7,875 bases of DNA from SMWD01 sp002729875 (GTDB lineage: Bacteria > Pseudomonadota > Gammaproteobacteria > Steroidobacterales > GCA-2729495), in assembly GCA_036010905.1 (NCBI GenBank), contig DASCMH010000067.1:1-7875 (forward strand), in the 5' to 3' direction. The notes beneath the pieces were generated by a model, which saw nothing but the letters and a program-made list of their open reading frames with translations, did no database searches and was not told where the DNA came from. A program made the position numbers and the translations under genes. Positions 1-5,059 of the stretch are shown here, one piece after another (the first letter of the stretch is position 1; each line of letters opens with the position of its first letter).

Positions 1-54
1 GAGGCGCAGATGGACGCAGAGATCCTGAAGGACGCGCTGTCGGGAAAGTACTGA
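1..54 (+). CDS. IS3-family OrfA, C-terminal 17 codons (partial)
   Basis: The reading frame starting at base 1 encodes EAQMDAEILKDALSGKY and stops at TGA 52-54. In IS3 elements OrfA is a small helix-turn-helix plus leucine-zipper protein whose C-terminus commonly reads like ...LKDAL.KK; this tail fits that pattern. The HTH and zipper lie before the window. The last codons (GGA AAG TAC TGA) contain the slippery heptamer through which ribosomes can pass into the OrfB frame, so this tail would end the short OrfA product while the shifted ribosome makes the OrfAB transposase. Confidence 0.72.
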   Translation, partial: EAQMDAEILKDALSGKY

Positions 55-80
55 GGCCATCTCAGCGTAAAGAGATGGCC
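42..80 (+). promoter_or_regulatory. Programmed -1 ribosomal frameshift signal between OrfA and OrfB
   Basis: The heptamer GGGAAAG (42-48) is in the exact phase needed, G GGA AAG in the OrfA frame, i.e. X XXY YYZ. A 6-nt spacer (49-54) that includes the OrfA stop follows. Then comes a perfect 9-bp stem, GGCCATCTC (55-63) pairing with GAGATGGCC (72-80), around an 8-nt loop. Slipping back one base moves ribosomes from frame 1 to the OrfB frame, which is open across the whole overlap. This matches the known -1 frameshifting that makes OrfAB transposase in IS3 elements. The OrfB ATG (75-77) lies inside the 3' arm, so the same hairpin would also mask separate initiation of OrfB. Confidence 0.8.
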
Positions 81-875
81 ATCAAAGTTGTGACCGTAAA
101 GGGTATTTCGATCCGCCGGGCCTGCCGGTTGTTCTCGATATCTGGTACCTGCTATCGGTATCAACCCAAGCTCAGTGATGACAATGCACTGATTGCCGAC
201 TGGCTGCTGCGTTTGACCTATACGAACCGGAAGTGGGGATTTGGGCTGTGTTTTCTGTATCTGCGGAATGTGAAAGGCATGAAGTACAACCACAAGCGTG
301 TATACCGCATCTACCGGGAGCTGGAGCTGAACCTGCGGATCAAGCCGAAGCGCCGTCTGAAGCGAGATAAGCCTGATCCGTTGGCAGTGCCTCGGCAGAT
401 CAACATGACCGGGTCGATCGACTTCATGCATGATCGGCTGGCCGATAACCGTGGCTTTCGCACCTTCAATGTTCTGGATGATTACAACCGGGAAGGCCTG
501 GGGATTGAGGTGGATCTGTCGCTGCCTTCGGCACGAGTCATTCGTGCCCTGGAGCGGATTATCGAGTGGCGCGGCAAACCGCATACCATCCGTTCGGACA
601 ACGGCCCTGAATACATCAGTGGCGAGTTTCAGAACTGGGCAAAGAAGCTAGGCATTCACCTGCAATATATTCAGCCGGGAAAGCCGCAGCAGAACGCCTA
701 CGTTGAACGTTTCAATCGGACTGTTCGTCATGAATGGCTGGATGAACATTTATTTTCATCGATTGAACATGCCCAGCACACAGCAACCGAATGGTTGTGG
801 CGTTACAATGCTGAAAGACCGAACATGGCCCTGGGTGGTATCACCCCATATCAGAAGTTGGCGAAAGCCGCGTGA
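75..875 (+). CDS. IS3-family transposase OrfB (DDE integrase domain)
   Basis: This is the catalytic half of an IS3 transposase, which acts on the element ends as an OrfAB fusion. The 266-aa product has an N-terminal HTH_21-like region (about residues 35-90) and an rve integrase core (about 105-260). The DDE triad is D116 (SIDFMHD), D175 (RSDNGPE) and E211 (AYVERFN), with 35 residues between the last two, the canonical D35E spacing. The final phrase ERPNMALGGITPYQKL is the usual IS3 C-terminus. The ATG at 75 is only the first Met of a frame open from the window start. It lacks a convincing ribosome site and lies in a hairpin arm, so the main product is probably the -1 frameshift fusion and not free OrfB. 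Confidence 0.9.
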   Translation: MAIKVVTVKGISIRRACRLFSISGTCYRYQPKLSDDNALIADWLLRLTYTNRKWGFGLCFLYLRNVKGMKYNHKRVYRIYRELELNLRIKPKRRLKRDKPDPLAVPRQINMTGSIDFMHDRLADNRGFRTFNVLDDYNREGLGIEVDLSLPSARVIRALERIIEWRGKPHTIRSDNGPEYISGEFQNWAKKLGIHLQYIQPGKPQQNAYVERFNRTVRHEWLDEHLFSSIEHAQHTATEWLWRYNAERPNMALGGITPYQKLAKAA

Positions 876-900
876 CCTCTACTTCTGAATGCAGTTATAA

Positions 901-920
901 ATGGGGGGATTACCCCTTCA
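901..920 (+). repeat. Probable right terminal inverted repeat of the IS3 element
   Basis: Read inward on the minus strand the segment starts TGAAGGGGTAATCC; IS3 elements characteristically begin TG(A) and end (T)CA, and this lies 26 bp past the OrfB stop, a normal distance for an IS3 right end. Base 920 would then be the last base and the next 3-4 bp (TCT or TCTC) the target duplication. The left end is not in the window, so the repeat cannot be paired. The GGGG-ATTA-CCCC core (905-916) is a short self-dyad. Confidence 0.5.
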
Positions 921-965
921 TCTCAATTGTAAGAGGTTTGTTTTGTCCATGCTCTTGGTTTTTGT

Positions 966-2702
966 TTAGGCCACAGCTTGCATCCGATCCGATTGCGGGA
1001 ATTGAAAACCGTGCAGGATAATACTGGGCCACATAAAATCCATCGGGTGAGGTGTGTATTCGACCTCAACATTAATCACTGCAGGCTTGCCAGCTTTTAT
1101 GGCATTGGCAAAGGCTTCGGGTAAGGTATCAAGAGAAGTAAGATTCTGACCATAGCAACCAAATCCCTCGGCAACCTTAGCGAAATCAACCTTGGTTAGT
1201 TTTGTTCCAAAATTTGGGTTCTCCAACATTTCCCCGAACGGTTTATACATGCCCCAGTAACTGTCATTTAAAACAATTAACACGATGTTGAGTCCATAAC
1301 GTGCAGCTGTTTCCAGTTCTTGTACGGTGCAACCCAATGCGCCGTCACCTGTTACACAGATCACCGGTCGATTGGGGTGAGCAAGTTTGGACGCATTGGC
1401 AAAGGGCAATCCGAATCCCAGGTGTCCCATGCCTGGATCCGCCAGTATCCTGTTTGGATCATCCGGTTGAATGAAGGTGGTACCCCACATCATTGCCTGA
1501 CCTCCGTCAATAACAGTAATTGCATCTTGTGGGATTAATTCACTTATGGCCCTCGCAACAGAGGCTTCATTTAGCAAACTACCACCGCCGACCACTTTGG
1601 TATTGGCTGTTGATTCGATAGTATTACAATAGTCCTGCCGCGTTTTTTGCAAAGAGTTCAACCAATCCTTATCTGTTTTTGAACTGAACCTATCCGTGAG
1701 CATGTCTAGCAAAGCCTCAAGTGAGACCTTGGCATCACCGACCAGACCTATATCAACCGGAACAGATTTACCGATAGATTCCGCATCAATATCAACTTGG
1801 ATGATCACTTGACCAGCAGGTTTCGGAAAGGCGGGTACTTTATGTATCGGTGTGAACGTCCCAAATTTGCAACCCAGTGCAAATACGACATCTGCGTTTT
1901 GGCACGCATCGATAACAGGTTGACCTGCAAGCAAACCCCCTGAACCAATATTACAGTCACTGTCAGGCGGTAAAACACCACGTCCCATGATAGTTGAAAA
2001 GGCAGGGAAGCCCGTGCGTTCAAGCAAAGTTCTAAACGCCTCAGTCGCTCCTGAACGCACAACCCCGCCGCCAGCAATCAAGAGTGGTTTACGCGCGCTC
2101 AATAGGGTTTCCAGTACAAGCTGAAGCTCGTCCCTGCTCGGTACCGGTCTCATCGGCTTGAACGGTGGTACCGTTTCTAGATCATATTCACATAACTGGG
2201 TGCCAACATCACAGGGGATATCCAGGTGTACTGGTCCGGGACGACCAGAACGGGCAATATGTACCGCGCGTTCGATCAATTCCGGAGCCCGCTCAGCATG
2301 GTGAATGCTGGCATTCCATTTAGTAATCGAGCGGAATAATCCGAGTTGATCTGCAGCTTGTAACTGCTCCCTGCTGGGATCAATTTCCGTTGCCTGATTT
2401 TGTCCGGTCAATACCAGTAAGGGTATGTTATCAGCGTAGGCTGCGGCCACACCGGGTACCAAATTAGTAGCACCGGGCCCGACCGTTCCAAAACAGACAC
2501 CCATGGTATTTGTCACACGTGATATGGCATGTGCCATGTGCCCTGCGGCCTCTTCATGTCGGGTAGTAACGTAGGTCAAATCGGGATCGCTGGATGCACC
2601 ATGCATCACCAGTCCAATCTGAGCTGCAGGGAGTCCACACACATATCGTACACCGTGTTTCTTCAGTATCGTGAGTAGTATTTCACTGACTGTGCCTTGC
2701 AT
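966..2702 (-). CDS. Thiamine-diphosphate-dependent enzyme, acetolactate synthase / benzaldehyde lyase-like
   Basis: This cytosolic ThDP enzyme of 578 aa has the usual three-domain POX/ALS layout: PYR domain (about 1-170), central domain (about 190-325, with LLIAGGGVVRSGA) and PP domain (about 375-545). The cofactor-activating glutamate is E50 in RHEEAAGHMA, followed by the GTVGPGATN stretch (72-80). The diphosphate/Mg motif starts at GDG 452-454 and ends at N479-D480 (LNDSYWG). Members of this fold make or cleave C-C bonds beside a carbonyl: acetolactate synthase, benzaldehyde lyase, diketone hydrolases, oxalyl-CoA decarboxylase. No small regulatory subunit gene and no other ilv gene is near, and the neighbours are a dehydrogenase, an AraC regulator and a TonB receptor. 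A catabolic carboligase/lyase therefore seems likelier than isoleucine/valine biosynthesis, but the substrate is not readable. The start is supported by AAGAGG 8 nt upstream. It is separated by 270 bp from the upstream dehydrogenase gene on the same strand, so it probably has its own promoter. Confidence 0.88.
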   Translation of the reverse strand: MQGTVSEILLTILKKHGVRYVCGLPAAQIGLVMHGASSDPDLTYVTTRHEEAAGHMAHAISRVTNTMGVCFGTVGPGATNLVPGVAAAYADNIPLLVLTGQNQATEIDPSREQLQAADQLGLFRSITKWNASIHHAERAPELIERAVHIARSGRPGPVHLDIPCDVGTQLCEYDLETVPPFKPMRPVPSRDELQLVLETLLSARKPLLIAGGGVVRSGATEAFRTLLERTGFPAFSTIMGRGVLPPDSDCNIGSGGLLAGQPVIDACQNADVVFALGCKFGTFTPIHKVPAFPKPAGQVIIQVDIDAESIGKSVPVDIGLVGDAKVSLEALLDMLTDRFSSKTDKDWLNSLQKTRQDYCNTIESTANTKVVGGGSLLNEASVARAISELIPQDAITVIDGGQAMMWGTTFIQPDDPNRILADPGMGHLGFGLPFANASKLAHPNRPVICVTGDGALGCTVQELETAARYGLNIVLIVLNDSYWGMYKPFGEMLENPNFGTKLTKVDFAKVAEGFGCYGQNLTSLDTLPEAFANAIKAGKPAVINVEVEYTPHPMDFMWPSIILHGFQFPQSDRMQAVA

Positions 2703-2710
2703 TATTATTA

Positions 2711-2716
2711 CCTCTT
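2711..2716 (-). promoter_or_regulatory. Ribosome binding site of the ThDP-enzyme gene
   Basis: The minus strand reads AAGAGG, then 8 nt, then ATG at 2702-2700. This fixes the MQGTVSEILL start, which is also where alignment to ThDP-enzyme PYR domains naturally begins. Confidence 0.7.
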
Positions 2717-2742
2717 ATCTATTTTTAATTTTCGTTTCGGTA

Positions 2743-2753
2743 AATCACAACAG
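2743..2753 (-). repeat. CTGTTGTGATT word upstream of the ThDP-enzyme gene (copy 1 of 2)
   Basis: The minus strand reads CTGTTGTGATT about 40 bp before the ATG. An identical 11-mer, also oriented toward its gene, lies 58 bp before the TonB receptor ATG (4991-5001). AraC-family proteins bind short asymmetric sites, so this could be a half-site for the adjacent regulator; it could also be chance in AT-rich spacers. Confidence 0.35.
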
Positions 2754-2800
2754 ATTTTGTTATTCCTGTCTTCACCTTACCTTCTTTAATCTTTTTTCAC

Positions 2801-2828
2801 TGAATATATCTTCAGATTATTATGTCAA
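2801..2828 (-). promoter_or_regulatory. Possible sigma-70 promoter for the ThDP-enzyme gene
   Basis: On the minus strand a perfect TTGACA (-35, positions 2828-2823) is followed after 16 nt by TATTCA, a poor -10. TATATT, a good -10 match, lies only 14 nt away, which is short. A 5-bp dyad CTGAA-TATATC-TTCAG (2800-2815) overlaps the -10 area and could be an operator. The rest of this 270-bp spacer (2703-2972) holds no credible gene. Confidence 0.35.
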
Positions 2829-2972
2829 TACATTTAAAGAACGGTATGAAGAACTATCCATAGCTAGCTTCGATAAATACTGGCACTTATTATCCTATTC
2901 ACGGAGACATGTGCGATCTGTATGATTGTATCAATTGGGAAATTTGCATTAGTTATTTCCTGGCTTATTTAC

Positions 2973-3761
2973 TCAGGGCCCGCTGTGTTTCCCCATCACC
3001 CCGGCTGCTTGCCCGCCATCCACGATCAGGGGGGAGCCGGTAATCATGGCTGATTCATCTGAGGAAAGAAATAAAATAGCATTGGCAATATCCTGCGGTA
3101 TAGCAATTCTTCCTATTGGGACCTCTGTTGCCATCGCAGTGATCATGGCCTCACGACTTCCGAACATCTCAGCAATGGGGTCAAGCATTTCCGAATCAAC
3201 ATAAGTTGGATGTACGGAATTACAGCGAATATTCAACTTATGCTGTGCACAATACAAAGCAACAGATTTGGTCAATAATGTTACGCCACCTTTTGTCGCA
3301 CAATATCCAACTACGTCGGGAGCACCAATCAGACCTCCCAATGAGGACAAGTTAATGATAGACCCTCCGGTGTTTCCAGCTTTCATACCTTTGATACCGT
3401 GCTTACAGCCCAGCATAACGCCGGTAAGGTTTACTGCGATCATGTTATTCCATTCGCTGAGATCAGTTTCTTCGAAATCACCACTAACACCTATTCCGGC
3501 ACAGTTCACGACAATGTCGAGTCTTTTAAACTGGTCGAGACAGTACGTCACAGCCTGCTGCCAATGCTCTTCTTTGGTTACATCTAAATGAAATGGAATC
3601 GCTCCATCGCCGATTGTATTGGTGGACTTGTTTGCAGCAGCATCATCAATATCGGCAATCATCACACTGGCACCTTCGCGCGCCAGGGTTTGACAAGTGC
3701 TACGACCAATGCCGGACGCCCCTCCTGTTACTATTGCAACCTTTCCTTCAACTCGACCCAT
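2973..3761 (-). CDS. Short-chain dehydrogenase/reductase, cyclopentanol dehydrogenase-like
   Basis: This is a cytosolic NAD(P)-dependent alcohol/ketone oxidoreductase of the classical SDR family; 262 aa is a typical length. It shows the Rossmann motif TGGASGIG (12-19), D37 after the second beta strand (ADID), which favours NAD over NADP, and NCAG (86-89). The catalytic tetrad N111-S140-Y153-K157 is complete (VNLTG, NLSSLGG, YCATK). The C-terminal MITGSPLIVDGGQAAG is the usual SDR end. The opening MGRVEGKVAIVTGGASG and the segment HLDVTKEEHWQQAV resemble, from memory, bacterial cyclopentanol dehydrogenases, so a cyclic or secondary alcohol is a reasonable guess. 3-Oxoacyl-ACP reductase or steroid dehydrogenase relatives are alternatives. 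It diverges from the AraC gene across a 269-bp spacer and lies on the same strand as the ThDP-enzyme gene downstream, which suggests a shared pathway. Confidence 0.9.
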   Translation of the reverse strand: MGRVEGKVAIVTGGASGIGRSTCQTLAREGASVMIADIDDAAANKSTNTIGDGAIPFHLDVTKEEHWQQAVTYCLDQFKRLDIVVNCAGIGVSGDFEETDLSEWNNMIAVNLTGVMLGCKHGIKGMKAGNTGGSIINLSSLGGLIGAPDVVGYCATKGGVTLLTKSVALYCAQHKLNIRCNSVHPTYVDSEMLDPIAEMFGSREAMITAMATEVPIGRIAIPQDIANAILFLSSDESAMITGSPLIVDGGQAAGVMGKHSGP

Positions 3762-3765
3762 TTGT

Positions 3766-3772
3766 CTCTCCC
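3766..3772 (-). promoter_or_regulatory. Ribosome binding site of the dehydrogenase gene
   Basis: The minus strand reads GGGAGAG followed by ACAA and the ATG at 3761-3759. GGGAG is 6 nt from the start, which supports the MGRVEG start. Confidence 0.65.
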
Positions 3773-3834
3773 AAAATATTTTTCAATAAAGTGAATATGA
3801 ATGTCCTTTCAACACAGACATACAAAATCTCAAT

Positions 3835-3863
3835 ATTATAAAAACGATACAATAGATTCTTGA
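3835..3863 (-). promoter_or_regulatory. Probable promoter of the dehydrogenase gene
   Basis: The minus strand has a perfect TATAAT (-10, positions 3840-3835). The -35 at the 17-nt spacing is TCAAGA (3863-3858), a 3-of-6 match. Transcription would begin near 3828, giving a leader of roughly 65 nt. A strong -10 with a weak -35 is what is expected of an activator-dependent promoter, which fits the divergent AraC gene. Confidence 0.45.
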
Positions 3864-3871
3864 ACAAAAAT

Positions 3872-3902
3872 CTGGTGGTAATTGTTGTATTAGCCAGTTG
3901 TT
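3872..3902. promoter_or_regulatory. Candidate regulator-binding area in the divergent spacer
   Basis: This G/T-rich patch, in an otherwise AT-rich spacer, contains CTGGTGG (3872-3878), TTGTTGTATT (3882-3891) and GTTGTT (3897-3902). CTGGTGG recurs exactly in the receptor spacer (5008-5014). TGTTGTATT differs by one missing base from the TGTTGTGATT shared by the ThDP-gene and receptor spacers. It lies just upstream of the dehydrogenase -35 and about 130 bp before the AraC ATG, where a shared divergent operator would be expected. This is inference only. Confidence 0.3.
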
Positions 3903-3954
3903 CCTAACTACACAGCCCTCTACATTTCAATTATGCGGAAATCCAAAACAAGTC

Positions 3955-3988
3955 TTGCAAAATATATATATTATCGAGAGAATAAATT
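3955..3988 (+). promoter_or_regulatory. Possible AraC-gene promoter area (AT-rich)
   Basis: TTGCAA (3955-3960) resembles a -35. An (AT)5 tract (3962-3971) and AT-rich DNA to 3992 follow, but no good -10 sits at 16-18 nt (AGAATA at 3979-3984 is weak). It lies 45-75 bp before the regulator's ATG. Confidence 0.25.
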
Positions 3989-4030
3989 ATATCCACACAG
4001 GATTCTGGGAAGTTTTAATCGGACATAACC

Positions 4031-4912
4031 ATGGTTATTTGTGAAAACTCTCAAGACGAAGTTGTTATCAGTGATGTACTGGAGCACTCCAATACGCACT
4101 ATGATATATGGCGATCAGACTATATCAACGGCCTGGAGATCATTGAAAGTAACATACACGGGCGCTCATATCCCCACCACCTGCATGAAGCCCTGGAAAT
4201 CATATGGGTAAATTCCGGCTCGGCCAGAATCATTTGTAGAGGCAAGGTCTCCACAATAGAACAAGGTGAGGCCTGCATTATTGCACTTAACGAATACCAC
4301 GGTGGTGGCTTCTACGGTAAATCAAATATTCAATTTACACTGATCCATATTCCACCAGATATCATTCACTATTTTTTGCAACAAAGCTGGCACAATTTCA
4401 ATAGCATAATTCATCTTCAACCTATCAAGATCATTTCATCCGCCTGTGCTAAACGGATTAACCAAAAGCTGATTAACAATCTTAAAATGTGTTCTGCACA
4501 GAAGCAGATGGGATTTGCTACTCAGTCCCTCAAGGAATTATTAGTTGCGCAACCTTTACAACGTTCAAGAGTGTTTAGTAAGAGGCCAAGTCATCCGGCT
4601 ATAGACAGAATCAGAACTATCCTCCGCTCTAACTATGCTGAACAAATCAATGTTGAAAAACTGGCAGATGAAGTATGTCTGAATGAAAGATATTTAATTT
4701 CTTTATTTAAATGTATAACTGGCATCACTCCTCACCAGTTCCAGATTGGAATACGGGTGGATCATGCCCGTCGTCTGATTCATTCCGATTCTTCGCTTAG
4801 CACCGCCGCTGCAACAGCCGGTTTTGCAGATCAGAGCCATTTTAATCGCTATTTCAAACGGCAGTATGGTATGACCCCTGGTGCATTTCGGCGCATAGGC
4901 GAACTGACCTGA
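4031..4912 (+). CDS. AraC-family transcriptional regulator
   Basis: This is a cytosolic DNA-binding regulator of 293 aa, normal for the family. The N-terminal cupin-like sensing domain covers about residues 35-120 (PHHLHEALEIIWVNSGSARI, then EQGEACIIALNEYHGGGFYG). The C-terminal tandem HTH domain covers about 190-290: first helix-turn-helix from INVEKLADEVCLNERYLISLFK (from 206), second in STAAATAGFADQSHFNRYFKRQYGMTP. The latter matches the AraC signature closely. An in-frame TAA at 4016-4018 leaves ATG 4031 as the first ATG of the open frame; the ribosome site is weak (GGA at 4021-4023), so expression may be low. Its position between the divergent dehydrogenase and the co-directional receptor suggests it senses the pathway substrate or product and controls both. 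The ligand is unknown. Confidence 0.92.
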   Translation: MVICENSQDEVVISDVLEHSNTHYDIWRSDYINGLEIIESNIHGRSYPHHLHEALEIIWVNSGSARIICRGKVSTIEQGEACIIALNEYHGGGFYGKSNIQFTLIHIPPDIIHYFLQQSWHNFNSIIHLQPIKIISSACAKRINQKLINNLKMCSAQKQMGFATQSLKELLVAQPLQRSRVFSKRPSHPAIDRIRTILRSNYAEQINVEKLADEVCLNERYLISLFKCITGITPHQFQIGIRVDHARRLIHSDSSLSTAAATAGFADQSHFNRYFKRQYGMTPGAFRRIGELT

Positions 4913-4970
4913 GTTTTATTCAATAGAAAGTATCACCATTTCCTTATTCTTCATGCCGGTACGCTTTGTT

Positions 4971-4998
4971 TGTTGCGCCCATTACTCAAGCTGTTGTG
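4971..4998 (+). repeat. TGTTGyG direct repeat with 21-bp period upstream of the receptor gene
   Basis: TGTTGCG (4971-4977) and TGTTGTG (4992-4998) match at 6 of 7 positions and are exactly 21 bp apart. Two-turn spacing of direct half-sites is the known arrangement for AraC-type activators (araI1/araI2), so this may be where the neighbouring regulator binds. The repeat is short and could be chance. Confidence 0.3.
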
Positions 4999-5036
4999 AT
5001 TCTTACACTGGTGGGCTGATGTAAGAGTAATTTTTT
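4981..5036 (+). promoter_or_regulatory. Nested dyad followed by T-run between araC-type gene and receptor gene
   Basis: The continuous 12-mer TGTAAGAGTAAT (5020-5031) pairs with two separate left arms: TCTTACA (5001-5007) with 5020-5026, and ATTACTC (4981-4987) with 5025-5031. A run of six T (5031-5036) follows directly. It could be an intrinsic terminator for the AraC gene (AT-rich stem, 12-nt inner loop) or an operator over the receptor promoter. CTTACA (5002-5007) and AGTAAT (5026-5031), 18 nt apart, make a weak promoter overlapping the dyad. Confidence 0.4.
4991..5001 (+). repeat. CTGTTGTGATT word upstream of the receptor gene (copy 2 of 2)
   Basis: This is an exact 11-bp match to the minus-strand word at 2743-2753 before the ThDP-enzyme gene, in the same orientation relative to the downstream gene. 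It overlaps the second half of the 21-bp-spaced TGTTGyG repeat and lies between the two left arms of the dyad at 4981-5031. Confidence 0.35.
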
Positions 5037-5049
5037 GTACTTTTATTCC

Positions 5050-5054
5050 GGAGG
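5050..5054 (+). promoter_or_regulatory. Strong ribosome binding site of the TonB receptor gene
   Basis: GGAGG lies 5 nt before the ATG at 5060. It is the best Shine-Dalgarno match in the window and fixes the start so that the protein begins with a proper signal peptide. Confidence 0.8.
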
Positions 5055-5059
5055 AATCT

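Larger units (their letters stand above)
1..920 (+). mobile_element. IS3-family insertion sequence, right-hand portion
   Basis: The segment holds the end of an OrfA, a -1 frameshift signal, a full OrfB integrase and a probable right terminal repeat, in the standard IS3 order. The left end and most of OrfA lie before the window. OrfB carries the phrases MHDRLADNRGF, RSDNGPEYIS and IQPGKPQQNAYVERFNR, typical of IS3-family DDE transposases; the subgroup was not determined. The element ends about 45 bp from the stop codon of the convergent ThDP-enzyme gene, so it sits downstream of that gene and does not interrupt it. OrfB has no internal stop and the frameshift signal is intact, so nothing visible here suggests decay, but activity cannot be judged without the left end. 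Confidence 0.88.

Noticed and set aside
64..105. Pseudoknot between the frameshift hairpin loop and downstream sequence
   Set aside because: The loop word CGTAAAG is repeated downstream (92-98 area) in the same sense and not as its complement, so it cannot pair.
905..916. GGGG-ATTA-CCCC as a transcription terminator
   Set aside because: The stem is only four base pairs with no adjacent T-run; it is better explained as part of the IS terminal repeat.
2671..2925. 84-codon plus-strand frame across the ThDP-gene start and the following spacer
   Set aside because: It overlaps the well-supported ThDP start antisense, lacks a ribosome site, and its product is a compositionally odd Phe/Tyr/Ser-rich string expected from AT-rich spacer.
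2938..2960. GGAAAT / ATTTCC inverted repeat after the dehydrogenase stop, as a terminator
   Set aside because: A 6-bp AT-rich stem with an 11-nt loop and no T-run on the relevant strand.
3268..3841. Several plus-strand frames antisense to the dehydrogenase
   Set aside because: They lie opposite a gene with a complete SDR motif set and have no independent coding evidence.
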